From NCBI GenBank assembly GCA_025993795.1, contig JAMQHL010000017.1, forward strand, positions 33,423 to 97,422: DNA of 64,000 nucleotides. Reading direction: 5' to 3'. Shown here piece by piece: positions 9,276-18,109 of the stretch; the first letter of the stretch is position 1; the number at the start of each line of letters is the position of its first letter. Made by a program: the position numbers and the translations under genes. Source of the DNA: Planctomycetota bacterium (GTDB lineage Bacteria; Planctomycetota; UBA8742; UBA2392). The notes under the pieces are model-generated. The model had not been told where the DNA came from. It searched no databases and saw only the letters and a list, made by a program, of their open reading frames with translations.

Positions 9276-10736
9276 TCAAAAAATCCACTGCAACTGCACC
9301 CGTACTTCGTGCACGTTGCGCCAGTCGCTGATTCTTTGAGTGGCGCTTAGTGCTCCGCTTCTGCTGCGGCCATGGGGGAGTTGCTGGGTGACTACCCGGT
9401 AATCCAGGCTCAGTTTCAGGTTGTCGCCCTTGATGAACCAGGTGACGCCGCCGCCGTACTCGTAGCTGTCAGCCCCGAACGCGTCGCCGTCAACCTGCGC
9501 TCCGGTGAGTGGTTGGCGACTCTTGAAGTCATCAAACTCGACCAACGAAAAGCGGGCTCCGACCATCAACGCGTCGCGCAGGATGAAGTAAGCCGCGTCA
9601 ATGGTAACGCCGTAGTCTTCAGCGCCGTGCACCAGCGCCTTGTCAGACGCCAGGTTGGCTTCACCAAGCCGGCCGGTGCTCGAAAAGTTGATGCGCCGGA
9701 AGTGCAGCGCCCAGTTCAGAGAAAACCCGATCCAGCGAAAGTGCCCGTCTGCGGTCAGGTGAACAATGCTGGCGTCTACGCGTTTCCGGTCGCTCGCCGG
9801 GGGCGGTAACGTGGTGCCGGAGAAATTGCTTTCACCATAGTAGATGTTGTCCAGAAATGTGCCGGCGCCATTGACCCGCGCGCTCATCCAGTTGGCGGCA
9901 AGGCCCACCATGAAGAACCACGCGCCCGTGTCTTCGAGCGCGCCGAGATCGACCATGTGGCGCACGACTTCACCCATGGGGTGAAACTCGACGCGCGCGG
10001 CGACCATCATCTGGCCATCCACAAGCTGCCCGAAGTTCTCGGCGTTCACGTTTACGTCGTTGTTCCGGAAGCCGCCGCCGAAATGTTCGGTGCGGCCCTG
10101 CTCGGTGACCTGTACGCCGCGGTTCGTGATCATGCCGCGGCCCTGGCTGCCGTCGGCGCTTGCCAGTACGCCGTTGTAAAGGCCGACTTGCCACGTCAAC
10201 AGGGCGGGGTCGGTCCCGTTGTCCCACAGTTCGGCGCGGCCGCTGATGCTGACGCCCTTGCCCCAGCCCTGGCTGAAGGCTTCATCGGCGATCGCGCGGT
10301 CGGAAAGGCCCGTGCGCTCATGGTCAACGAGATACTCCCAGCTGGCGGGTACCCGTTCCTGGCCGACGGTTATGTTGAACAGCGCAATCGGTGCCCAGCG
10401 CAGGAAGCAGTCCTCAACCCGAAAGCCGGGCCCCGGGCCGCCCCACGCAAGCCAGAGGCGGTACTGAAACTCGCGGGCGAACAGGTGTCCGGTAAGGAAG
10501 CTGCGCACGCCGACGTTGCGGAAGTTATTGAAGTCGGCGCCGTTCTGGCCGCCATTGCCGCTCTCGGCGCGCACGTCATGATATGTGAACCGGAACTGCA
10601 CCGCCGTGGTCATGTTGAAGTCGAAGGCGCCGTCTTCGGTCGCCACGCGCAGGCCGGCATTGCCAAGCTGGGTCTCGTTTTGCGCGGCGCACGCGCCGGC
10701 GCATATCACAATGAATGCAAGCAGGCAGACTCGCAT
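9276..10736 (-). CDS. Outer-membrane porin (OprO/OprP-like)
   Basis: A 486-aa protein. ATG at 10736 follows AAAGGGGGTGCCC, a strong ribosome site; an in-frame GTG at 10742 lies inside that site. A signal peptide ends about residue 18 (ACAAQ). The body has alternating aromatic and polar strands, with FNITVGQERVPASWEYLVD and LTWQVGLYNGVLA typical of phosphate-selective-type porins, and the chain ends HEVRVQLQWIF, a Phe-terminal beta-barrel signature. It lies 24 bases downstream of frr in the same direction, so it may be read through from pyrH-frr. Its solute is unknown. Confidence 0.8.
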   Translation of the reverse strand: MRVCLLAFIVICAGACAAQNETQLGNAGLRVATEDGAFDFNMTTAVQFRFTYHDVRAESGNGGQNGADFNNFRNVGVRSFLTGHLFAREFQYRLWLAWGGPGPGFRVEDCFLRWAPIALFNITVGQERVPASWEYLVDHERTGLSDRAIADEAFSQGWGKGVSISGRAELWDNGTDPALLTWQVGLYNGVLASADGSQGRGMITNRGVQVTEQGRTEHFGGGFRNNDVNVNAENFGQLVDGQMMVAARVEFHPMGEVVRHMVDLGALEDTGAWFFMVGLAANWMSARVNGAGTFLDNIYYGESNFSGTTLPPPASDRKRVDASIVHLTADGHFRWIGFSLNWALHFRRINFSSTGRLGEANLASDKALVHGAEDYGVTIDAAYFILRDALMVGARFSLVEFDDFKSRQPLTGAQVDGDAFGADSYEYGGGVTWFIKGDNLKLSLDYRVVTQQLPHGRSRSGALSATQRISDWRNVHEVRVQLQWIF

Positions 10737-10760
10737 GGGCACCCCCTTTGGGCGACTTGG

Positions 10761-11327
10761 CTAGACCTTCATGACGTCGGCGGTCTTCTTCTCGAGCAGC
10801 TCTTCGATGGACTTGTTGCTCTTGTCCGTCAGTTTCTGGACTTCTTCTTTCAAGCCGCGGTGGTCGTCTTCGGTAAGAATGGTTTCTTTCAGAGACGTGT
10901 CGCCGTGCTTGATTGCTTCGTGGCGCGCGTTGCGTATGGCTACTTTGCTTTTCTCGGCGATATCCTTGAGCTGCTTGGCGATGCGCTGGCGGTTTTCCTG
11001 CGTCATGGCGGGCACGCGGCAGATGATGACTTTGCCGTCGTCGCTGGGGTTCAGGCCGATGTTGGCCTCCATGATCGCCTTGCTGATGTTTTTCACCTGG
11101 CTCATGTCAAAGGGCTTGATCGTGATGGTGCTGGCGTCGGGCGTGCTGATCTGAGCCGCCTGTTTGAGAGGTGTGGGCGCGCCGTAGTAGTCGAACTTGA
11201 CGTTCTCGACCATACCGGTGCTGGCTTTGCCCGCACTGATGCCGATGAATTCCTGGCGCAGGTGCTCAATCACCTTGTCCATCGCCTCTTCGGTCTCAAG
11301 CATGATTGTGTCGTAGTCTTTCGACAT
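10761..11327 (-). CDS. frr: Ribosome recycling factor
   Basis: A 188-aa protein, the usual RRF length, with a CAGGAGAGCGCC ribosome site before the ATG. Family landmarks are plain: MDKVIEHLRQEF at the start of helix 1, the hinge-adjacent FDYYGAPTPLKQAAQIS, IKPFDMSQVKNISKAI, LNPSDDGKVIICRVP and the long C-terminal helix RIAKQLKDIAEKSKVAIRN. It splits post-termination ribosomes together with EF-G. It follows pyrH on the same strand with a 154-base gap; that gene order is common in bacteria. Confidence 0.97.
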   Translation of the reverse strand: MSKDYDTIMLETEEAMDKVIEHLRQEFIGISAGKASTGMVENVKFDYYGAPTPLKQAAQISTPDASTITIKPFDMSQVKNISKAIMEANIGLNPSDDGKVIICRVPAMTQENRQRIAKQLKDIAEKSKVAIRNARHEAIKHGDTSLKETILTEDDHRGLKEEVQKLTDKSNKSIEELLEKKTADVMKV

Positions 11328-11481
11328 GGCGCTCTCCTGAGTCAGTTGGGTCGGAATCTACCCGCGCAATGCGCAGCGTCAAAGGCAAGCGGGCCAAATT
11401 TGGAGTTTAGATTCAGAAACGGTCAGGATAAACCGCCAACGCGCGCAAATCCAGGAGCGCACGGGCGTGGGCGAACGCGCG

Positions 11482-12201
11482 TCAGCTTTCGATCAGGGTG
11501 CCGACGTCTTTGCCGCGGATGGCCGCTTCGATGTTGCCGGGTTGGTTCATGTCGGTGACGAGCACCGGCATCTTGTGTTCCTTGCAAAGGGCGATGGCGG
11601 TCTGGTCCATGAAGCGCAGGTTCTTTTCCAGGGCGCTCTGGTAGGTCAGGCGCGCTACGCGCTTGGCACCCTTGTTCTGGTTTGGGTCGCTGTCGTACAC
11701 GCCGTCGACCTTGGTGGCTTTAATAATCACGTCACAGCCGATTTCGATGGCGCGCTGGGCCGCTGCCGTGTCGGTCGTGAAATGCGGATTGCCGGTGCCA
11801 GCGGCGATGATCGCGACGCGGCCTTTTTCCATGTGCCGGATGGCGCGGCGCCGCACCCACTTCTCGGCGACGCGGGGCACATCCAGGCTGCTTAGCACGC
11901 GGGTCTCGATGCCGACGCTTTCGCAGATATCCTGCAATGCAATCGCATTCATCACCGTGCCCAGCATGCCCATGTAGTCGGCGGTGGCTTTGTTGATGTA
12001 CTTGACGTTCAGTTGCGCTCCGCGCACGAAGTTGCCGCCGCCCACGACCACGGCCAACTGCACCGGAATTGCAAGGATTGCCTTGATGGTCATCGCAATG
12101 GCGAGCATGCGCTCGCCATCAATGCCCATGCCGTTCAGCGGGCCAAACGCTTCGCCGGAAAGTTTCAGCAGTGGTCGTGCGTATTTTGCCTTGGCAGCCA
12201 T
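11482..12201 (-). CDS. pyrH: Uridylate (UMP) kinase
   Basis: A 239-aa protein. The ATG at 12201 gives the expected N-terminus; no convincing ribosome site precedes it, and an upstream in-frame ATG at 12240 would add 13 unlikely residues. Amino-acid-kinase-fold motifs are present: LLKLSGEAFGP near residue 9, VVVGGGNFVRG near 45, RAIEIGCDVIIKATKVDGVYDSDPN and the C-terminal PGNIEAAIRGKDVGTLI. It makes UDP from UMP and ATP for nucleotide supply. It is divergent from citrate synthase and upstream of frr. Confidence 0.96.
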   Translation of the reverse strand: MAAKAKYARPLLKLSGEAFGPLNGMGIDGERMLAIAMTIKAILAIPVQLAVVVGGGNFVRGAQLNVKYINKATADYMGMLGTVMNAIALQDICESVGIETRVLSSLDVPRVAEKWVRRRAIRHMEKGRVAIIAAGTGNPHFTTDTAAAQRAIEIGCDVIIKATKVDGVYDSDPNQNKGAKRVARLTYQSALEKNLRFMDQTAIALCKEHKMPVLVTDMNQPGNIEAAIRGKDVGTLIES

Positions 12202-12277
12202 GCCGTGCTTGTAACGCGCAACCCGACTGTCGGCAAGCAATGACCGCCAAGGCCCTCAGGCAGGACTTGGGGGCCGC

Positions 12278-12305
12278 TTGCGTGGCGGGGGGGCAGCGAT
12301 AGAAT
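12278..12305 (+). promoter_or_regulatory. Candidate promoter for citrate synthase
   Basis: TTGCGT (12278-12283), a 16-base spacer and TAGAAT (12300-12305) lie 36 bases before the citrate synthase ATG, in the divergent gap with pyrH. The match to the sigma-70 consensus is fair. The leader then carries a duplicated CTAAGGA, the second copy serving as the ribosome site. Confidence 0.35.
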
Positions 12306-12340
12306 CACTCCCGACCGGCTTGACACTAAGGACTAAGGAC

Positions 12341-13483
12341 ATGGCGGAAGCAGGCACACCGGGCGTTGCGTACGGCCTCAGGGGCGTAGTCGTTGACGAC
12401 ACGCGCATCTGCAAGATCTTCGGCGAAGAGGGTCGGCTCTACTACTACGGATACAACATCCACGACCTGGCCGAGCGCTGCTCGTACGAAGAAGTGGTGC
12501 ACCTGTTGCTCAAGGGGCAACTCCCGAACAAGACCGAGTTGGCGCAGATCAAGAAAGAGATCAAGGGCGCGCGGGGCCTGCCATACGGCGTGCGGGACCT
12601 GATCAAGAGCGCGCCTAAGACCAGCATACCCATGGACGTGCTGCGCACGGCGGCCAGCGCTCTTGCGCTGACCGACCCCGACCCGAGAGACGACACCGAC
12701 GAGGGCCGATACAACAAGGCGATTCGGCTGGTCGCGCAGTTTCCTGAAATCGTGGCGATGGACTATCGCGTGCGCCGTGGCGAAGAGCCTGTTGCACCTC
12801 ACGACGACCTGGGCCATGCCGCAAACTTTCTGTACATGCTGCACGGAACTGAGCCGGGCAAAGACGCCGCGCGCACGATGGATGTTGCGCTGGTACTGCA
12901 CGCCGAGCACAGCTTCAACGCCAGCACGTTCACGGCCCGCGTGATTGCCGCGACGCTGTCCGACATGTATTCGGCGGTCGCGGGTGCGGTGGGCGCGCTG
13001 AAGGGCCCGCTGCACGGCGGCGCCAACGAGGGCGTGATCAAGACGCTGCTCGAAATCGGCGAGCCCGCAAACATCAAGCCGTGGCTTGAGAAGAAGATGC
13101 AGGACAAGGGCTTCCGGCTGATGGGCTTTGGCCACGCGGTGTACAAGACGCTGGACCCGCGGGCGATTGTGCTGAAGAAGTTCAGCGAAGCTGCAGGCCG
13201 CGAGCGTGGCACCACCAAGTGGTACGAGATGTCGAACGAGATTGAACAGATCATGAAGGCGCGGGAAAAGCCGCTGTATCCTAATGTCGACTTCTACAGT
13301 GCCAGCACTTACTACATGATGGGTCTGCCGCCGGAGATCTTTACGCCGATCTTTGCTGTTAGCCGCGTGACGGGCTGGGCTGCGCACGTGATTGAGCAGA
13401 TCACCCACAACAAGCTGATTCGTCCGGCGGCCAATTACATCGGCGAGTTGGACAAGCCGTTTGTGTCCCTCGACAAGCGCTAA
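12341..13483 (+). CDS. gltA: Citrate synthase
   Basis: A 380-aa protein of the compact citrate-synthase type. The ATG at 12341 follows CTAAGGAC. The catalytic residues are visible: His225 in GPLHGGANEG, His265 in GFGHAVYKTLDPRA and Asp317 in NVDFYSAS, plus the LHAEHSFNAST segment at 187-195. It condenses oxaloacetate and acetyl-CoA as the first step of the TCA cycle; a 2-methylcitrate synthase role cannot be excluded from sequence alone, but no prp genes are nearby. A strong intrinsic terminator follows at 13505, separating it from dxr. Confidence 0.93.
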   Translation: MAEAGTPGVAYGLRGVVVDDTRICKIFGEEGRLYYYGYNIHDLAERCSYEEVVHLLLKGQLPNKTELAQIKKEIKGARGLPYGVRDLIKSAPKTSIPMDVLRTAASALALTDPDPRDDTDEGRYNKAIRLVAQFPEIVAMDYRVRRGEEPVAPHDDLGHAANFLYMLHGTEPGKDAARTMDVALVLHAEHSFNASTFTARVIAATLSDMYSAVAGAVGALKGPLHGGANEGVIKTLLEIGEPANIKPWLEKKMQDKGFRLMGFGHAVYKTLDPRAIVLKKFSEAAGRERGTTKWYEMSNEIEQIMKAREKPLYPNVDFYSASTYYMMGLPPEIFTPIFAVSRVTGWAAHVIEQITHNKLIRPAANYIGELDKPFVSLDKR

Positions 13484-13504
13484 GAGCGCGGGCCTTCCGC
13501 CTGC

Positions 13505-13540
13505 ACCGGCCGCGGGTGTCACGCGCGGCCGGTTGTTCTT
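13505..13540 (+). terminator. Intrinsic terminator after citrate synthase
   Basis: A perfect 10-bp stem, ACCGGCCGCG (13505-13514) with CGCGGCCGGT (13524-13533), a nine-base loop, then the T-rich TTGTTCTT. It begins 21 bases after the stop codon of the citrate synthase gene. Confidence 0.8.
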
Positions 13541-13587
13541 GGAGTGCAAGACACGGGGAACTTGGGCTTCAACCAGTAGGAAGTGTG

Positions 13588-14748
13588 ATGGCACGCACCC
13601 GCATACTTGTGCTTGGCGCCAGCGGCAGCATCGGCGCCAGCACCCTTGACGTTGTGCGGCAGCACGCCGACCGCTTTGTGATTGTCGGCTTGTCGGCCGG
13701 CAAACGTTATGTGCAACTGCTTGAAGCGGTAGGTGAGTTCAGGCCCGAAGTCGCGAGCATCTGCGACGCCCAAGCCGCAACCAAGGCACGCGGCGCCATC
13801 GACGGTTTGAAAGCCAAAGGAATCAAGACCGAGTGGCGACTGGACGGCACCGACGCGATGGCCGACATGGCGCGCGAAATGGAATACGACGTGTTGCTGG
13901 CAAGTGTTACTGGGGCGGCTGGCCTTCCGGCAGTGCTGGAAGCCGCCAGGCGCGGCAAGCGCATTGCGCTGGCGAACAAGGAATCGCTGGTGATGACCGG
14001 GCCGATCCTGACCGCCATCTGCAAGCAGACCGGTGCGGAGTTGCTGCCCGTCGATAGTGAACACAGCGCGATCTTTCAGTGCCTGCGCGGTGAAAGACGC
14101 GCCGAGATCAAGCGCATTATTTTGACCGCCAGCGGTGGTCCGTTTCGCACGACGCCACTTGCCGACCTCGAGAATGTCACCGTGCAGCAGGCCTTGAAAC
14201 ATCCGACCTGGCAGATGGGCCCCAAGATCACCATCGACAGCAGCACCCTGTTCAACAAGGCGCTGGAGGTGATTGAGGCCAGGTGGCTTTTTGATGTGCC
14301 GCGCGCAAAGCTGGATGCCGTGATTCATCCACAGAGTGTCGTGCACAGCATGGTCGAGTTCGTTGATGCCAGCATCATCGCGCATCTTGGCCCGACCGAC
14401 ATGAAAATCCCGATCCAGTTCGCGCTCAGTTATCCCGACCGCATCGCACAGCCGGTGCCGACCTGGCCATGGGAGCGCATGGCAACGCTGACTTTCGAGC
14501 CGCTGGACGATCAACGATTTCCCGCGCTGAAGCTCGGGTTTGAGGTGGCCGAGGCGGGGGGAACGCTGGGGGCGGTATTCAACGCTGCAAACGAGATCGC
14601 TGTGGATCGGTTTCTTGGCGGCCGCATTGGCTACCTGGACATCTTCAGAACAGTCTCCCGCGTATGCGACGCCCACAACAACATCAGCCAGCCTGATCTG
14701 GAACAGGTGCTTGAGGCCGACCGCTGGGCGCGCGAGCAGGCAAGCTAG
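13588..14748 (+). CDS. dxr: 1-deoxy-D-xylulose 5-phosphate reductoisomerase
   Basis: A 386-aa protein, starting at ATG 13588 behind TAGGAAG. The NADPH site LGASGSIGAS is at residues 8-17. Signature segments follow: ALANKESLVMTG, LLPVDSEHSAIFQCL (metal and substrate site), PTWQMGPKITIDSSTL and HPQSVVHSMVEFVD. It converts DXP to MEP in the non-mevalonate isoprenoid pathway. It ends six bases before the end of the convergent TPR lipoprotein gene, leaving no room for a terminator. Confidence 0.96.
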   Translation: MARTRILVLGASGSIGASTLDVVRQHADRFVIVGLSAGKRYVQLLEAVGEFRPEVASICDAQAATKARGAIDGLKAKGIKTEWRLDGTDAMADMAREMEYDVLLASVTGAAGLPAVLEAARRGKRIALANKESLVMTGPILTAICKQTGAELLPVDSEHSAIFQCLRGERRAEIKRIILTASGGPFRTTPLADLENVTVQQALKHPTWQMGPKITIDSSTLFNKALEVIEARWLFDVPRAKLDAVIHPQSVVHSMVEFVDASIIAHLGPTDMKIPIQFALSYPDRIAQPVPTWPWERMATLTFEPLDDQRFPALKLGFEVAEAGGTLGAVFNAANEIAVDRFLGGRIGYLDIFRTVSRVCDAHNNISQPDLEQVLEADRWAREQAS

Positions 14749-14754
14749 CCGCGA

Positions 14755-16212
14755 CTATCCGTCCTTGGCGGCACCCGCGCGATAGACGTGAAAGCGCGCG
14801 ACAGCCCGGATCCACAGCGTGGCGTTGTTCGGCGCCTCGAGGTTCTTTTCGACCTCCACCATGACTTGCTTCCCGTTTCCGCGCCGCAGCATGATCCACC
14901 AGCGCATGCTTTCCAGCAGCGCGTCGGGCTCTTTGTTTTCGGCTTGCCAGGCCTCGATGCTGCCCAGGCACTGGTCGTCGTCGCGCGCCTTGAAAAGCGC
15001 AATCGTGCGCAACACGCGCAAGCCCGGCAGCCCCGGCTCGCGCGCTTCAAGCTTCGTCAGTTGCTGCAACCCGACCTGGGGCGCGCCGATGCGCAGCGCA
15101 TCTTCCGCTCGCCACAGCATCACCACGGCCGTCAGCGTTGTGGGCGAATCGGGCAGGCCGAACTCCGACTCTTCGAGCTTCTTGCGCGTCTCGTCCGCCT
15201 CGCGGTCGCGAGCGGGGTTTAGGCGCTGTAACTGGTAATGGCGCGTAAGCGTGTCCGGGTGGCCCGGCGCAATCGCCTCCATGCGCAGGTACCACTGGTC
15301 TGTGTCCTGGAGCAGCGGGTCTTTCTTGCCCTTTTCGGCGGTGCGCACTGCAAGCATCCACTTGCCGAACAGCGCTGCCCAGCGGGCCTCCAGCACATCC
15401 TGCGTCGCCAGCGTGTCGTCAAACACAGCTTGCAGCCCAGTGGGGTCTTCGACCGCCGTGACAAGCCGCGCGGCGTATTGGACCAAGCCGGCTTCGGCAG
15501 GCCTGAGCTTGCGGGCTGCGACCAGCTGTTCAATCGCAGTCTTGTCATCGGCTGAACGCAACGCGATCTCGCTAAGCAGGGCGTGGGCGCGGCTGCGTGC
15601 TTCGGCGGCGGCAGCGGTGTTCGCGACCAGCCGGGTTGCAAGCTCGGCAGCTTGCGCATCGCGGCCGAGCTGGGCGCTGGCGTAGGCGAGATCAAGCATG
15701 AACTCATCGCGAAACGTTGGGTCGGCAAGTTCAAGCGTGATGCGCCGCTGCTCCAACTCTTCCGCTTCAAGATAGGTCTGGTGATACAGCCCGCTTAGCG
15801 CCACGCGCGGTTCAAGGCGCTGCGGCGCCAGGTCGCGCGCCGTGAGCAGTGACTTCTCGGCGCTCAACAGGTCCGATTGCCAGCGATGGTACTGGGCAGC
15901 CAGCAGGTGGGAGCGGTAGTCTGTACCGTTGAACTTCAGCGCGTGGCTGACCGTTGCCTCGGCGCCTTCCGCATCACCGTCGCGAATCTGCAGGCGCAGG
16001 AGGTCGGCGTGTGCTTCGATGTCGGTGGGCGTATCCTTGATGCGCTCGACCAGCTCTTGCTTCTGGTCTACGACTTCGCCCGGCTCTTCGGGCGGCTCCG
16101 GGACCAGCGTGCACCCGGCCATCAACCCCGCGAAACACAGCAACCATGCCGCAAGTATTCGCAATGGCGCCGGAAGGTGCAGGTCTTGGCGAAAGGACGC
16201 GGCCTTGCTCAT
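14755..16212 (-). CDS. TPR-type lipoprotein, last gene of the XPB operon
   Basis: A 485-aa protein. The N-terminus is a lipoprotein signal with lipobox LMAGC (Cys34), followed by a Glu/Pro-rich spacer. The remainder is helical with TPR-like units, for example AHADLLRLQIRDGDAEGAEA, LLSAEKSLLTARDLAPQ and LGRDAQAAELATRL. It is likely an envelope-attached scaffold of unknown partner. Its ATG overlaps the stop of the upstream gene by four bases (ATGA), so it is translated with the XPB group. Why an envelope protein sits in a repair-type operon is not evident; the link may only be transcriptional. Confidence 0.75.
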   Translation of the reverse strand: MSKAASFRQDLHLPAPLRILAAWLLCFAGLMAGCTLVPEPPEEPGEVVDQKQELVERIKDTPTDIEAHADLLRLQIRDGDAEGAEATVSHALKFNGTDYRSHLLAAQYHRWQSDLLSAEKSLLTARDLAPQRLEPRVALSGLYHQTYLEAEELEQRRITLELADPTFRDEFMLDLAYASAQLGRDAQAAELATRLVANTAAAAEARSRAHALLSEIALRSADDKTAIEQLVAARKLRPAEAGLVQYAARLVTAVEDPTGLQAVFDDTLATQDVLEARWAALFGKWMLAVRTAEKGKKDPLLQDTDQWYLRMEAIAPGHPDTLTRHYQLQRLNPARDREADETRKKLEESEFGLPDSPTTLTAVVMLWRAEDALRIGAPQVGLQQLTKLEAREPGLPGLRVLRTIALFKARDDDQCLGSIEAWQAENKEPDALLESMRWWIMLRRGNGKQVMVEVEKNLEAPNNATLWIRAVARFHVYRAGAAKDG

Positions 16213-17915
16213 TTCTTCTTCCTCTCGGTGACGCCAAGGCCAAGGCCGCGCAGCGCCTCGCGTACACGTTCGCGTCCGCCCGGCCGCAGCAGAAACACGC
16301 CTCGGGCCAGCTTGCGCTCAATCCAGCCGCGCAACTCGGCCAGGTCTTCCAGCAACTCGGCTTGCTCGGGGTTGTCTGCAAGCAGCAACTCGGCGGTATC
16401 GGCCACCGGCGGCGTAAACTCGCCGCTCCATGTGCGAAGCGCAAGCGCCACGGTGGGGGAAAGCGGGCGGCTGAGCCCTTCACGAATTCTGCGCAGCAAC
16501 TCATCGGGCCCAAGTGCTGCGGCACTCTGTTTTACGGCGTCGGCGTCGAGCTGGTAGATGTCAGTGCCGCAGCTTGTGCTTAGAAGTTCGAGTAATTGCC
16601 GCGCACGCAAATGCAATTCCTCGCGCGGGGCCCTTAGCGATGCGCCTTCACCGGGCTCAATCACAGGCGGCAGGCGGCGCGAATAATCCAGCGCCACTCG
16701 CCGAGGCGGCAGCATGCCGCGCAACGTGCCGGCATCGGGCGCCACGCACACACGGTGGCCCCCCGTCAGGACTTCGGGCGCAAGTGTCTCGATCAGCCGG
16801 TCCGGCAGCAGCTTGCCCAGGTCGTCCACACCCTCCGCCTCAATGAAAAGGGCGTCAGGCCAGATCTTGATGCGCTCAGACAACGCACCCCAATCCTTGA
16901 GCGAGAACTGCACATTCTGCGGCAACGGCGAGCGGCTGAGGCCCGCCAGAAAGTCCGTCAGCCCGGCGGCCCCGGCGCCCCGGCCCAAGGCAGCGGCAAA
17001 GGGCGCGCGTTCAAGCAGGTACTTGCGCACGCGGCCCTCGGGCTGCGGCGTAGTGAACCGCGCGAGCTTCCATAGTGTTGCGGCGTCGGGCCGGTCGCCC
17101 AGTGCCACGACTTCAAAGTTGGGTTGCACCACGACTTCAAAGGCCGACGCCTCGGGCTCGTCACTTGCCTGCCGCAGCAGCTGGTCGCGGGGGTCGTAGT
17201 CGATCCAGCCCAGCCGCGACAACGGCAGCTCACAGATCAGGGCGATCACCGCGCCCTCCACCGATTCCCAGTTTCCGTTGCGTTCGCAGTCTTCGCGCGC
17301 GCCGCGCTCGCGAATGCCTCGGTAGTAAACGTTGCGCCAGCTCTTGTCGTCGTCGTGGTTGACGAACAGGTTCGGCAGCGTCTCGTGCACCCGCCGCACC
17401 AGCGCCGCCAGCGTCGTATCCCCGTCCAGGGTCGTAACGAGCTCAACCAATGCACGTCGAGCTTCGATCAGGGTCACAGGTCCCGGAATGTCGCTGCCGA
17501 CGTCAACGGTGCGGCCCTTGCGCATGCCCGGCATTTCAAGCGTTGGTGTGACGCTGAACTCGTTGAAATCCAGTGAGTTCAGCCATGTTTCGCGCAGCTT
17601 TGTCCGCCGCTGTGCCAACGGCGCGTCAAAGAAGCGGTCGGCCGAGTCATCCGGTTCAAGGCGGCCGTCTACTTCATGCACAAGGCCGAGTTGCCGGGCC
17701 AGTGCGAGCCAGAACTCAACCTGGCTGTACGCGACGCCTTCGGCCTCGACATCCGGTTGCGAAAGCGCGCCGTTGCAGATACGAAAGAACGCCAGGTTGG
17801 GCAGGCCGTTCTTCAGGACGCGCGGCTGACGGCTGATCACCGACTCAAGCACAGCCAGCAAGTCAAGCTCGCCCTGCGCATACCCCCGCAACTCATTTGC
17901 CGCCGCGTAGTTCAC
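16209..17915 (-). CDS. Helicase-associated protein (XPB/Ssl2 N-terminal-like domain)
   Basis: A 568-aa cytoplasmic protein starting at GTG 17915, which overlaps the stop of the 65-aa gene by four bases (GTGA). Its middle holds FEVVVQPNFEVVALGDRPD followed by LWKLARFTTPQ, the signature of the Helicase_C_3/XPB-Ssl2 N-terminal domain. A helical stretch leading to PQNVQFSLKDWGALSERI follows. The next segment (about residues 325-400, LFIEAEGVDDLGKLLPD then TLAPEVLTGG) is the small domain that follows in the helicase-associated proteins known best from Actinobacteria. No nuclease or ATPase motif is visible. Placed beside XPB, it is most likely a partner or loader of that helicase; this is inferred from domain and context. 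Confidence 0.72.
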   Translation of the reverse strand: MNYAAANELRGYAQGELDLLAVLESVISRQPRVLKNGLPNLAFFRICNGALSQPDVEAEGVAYSQVEFWLALARQLGLVHEVDGRLEPDDSADRFFDAPLAQRRTKLRETWLNSLDFNEFSVTPTLEMPGMRKGRTVDVGSDIPGPVTLIEARRALVELVTTLDGDTTLAALVRRVHETLPNLFVNHDDDKSWRNVYYRGIRERGAREDCERNGNWESVEGAVIALICELPLSRLGWIDYDPRDQLLRQASDEPEASAFEVVVQPNFEVVALGDRPDAATLWKLARFTTPQPEGRVRKYLLERAPFAAALGRGAGAAGLTDFLAGLSRSPLPQNVQFSLKDWGALSERIKIWPDALFIEAEGVDDLGKLLPDRLIETLAPEVLTGGHRVCVAPDAGTLRGMLPPRRVALDYSRRLPPVIEPGEGASLRAPREELHLRARQLLELLSTSCGTDIYQLDADAVKQSAAALGPDELLRRIREGLSRPLSPTVALALRTWSGEFTPPVADTAELLLADNPEQAELLEDLAELRGWIERKLARGVFLLRPGGRERVREALRGLGLGVTERKKK

Positions 17916-18109
17916 TTCATGACCTTCGGGTGCAGGCCGCGCTCATTCAGCGCTTCTACCAGCCGGGCGGCATCGTCAGTTTCGAGTACAGCTACGTTGG
18001 GCGCGGGGCGCGCAAGCACGCGACCGGCACAGCTGGCGGCGGCAAGCACCTGCTCAAGGGTATCGGCGTCTTCGCATTGGACGACGCCCACGTGCAGATG
18101 GAACTTCAC
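17912..18109 (-). CDS. 65-aa protein of the XPB operon, free-standing helicase-associated small domain
   Basis: It starts at GTG 18109, overlapping the XPB stop by four bases (GTGA) with GGAGG just upstream, and ends overlapping the next gene in the same way. The pattern is strand (KFHLHVGVVQ), helix (DADTLEQVLAAA), strand (RVLARPAPNVAVLE), helix (DDAARLVEALNERG), strand. This order resembles the small segment seen in helicase-associated proteins: a D-D-x-x-L-L helix, an L-x-P-x-V-x-V strand, then a helix ending in G. I read it as a free-standing copy of that module. That is inference from pattern; no activity can be assigned. Coupling on both sides makes it a real gene. Confidence 0.7.
   Translation of the reverse strand: MKFHLHVGVVQCEDADTLEQVLAAASCAGRVLARPAPNVAVLETDDAARLVEALNERGLHPKVMK

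Noticed and set aside
9957..11558. A 533-codon plus-strand open frame across the porin and frr genes
   Set aside because: It runs antisense to two recognised genes and crosses their boundary; the translation is not protein-like.
12326..13594. A 422-codon minus-strand open frame over citrate synthase
   Set aside because: It is antisense to citrate synthase; the sequence is Arg/Val/Leu-rich without motifs.
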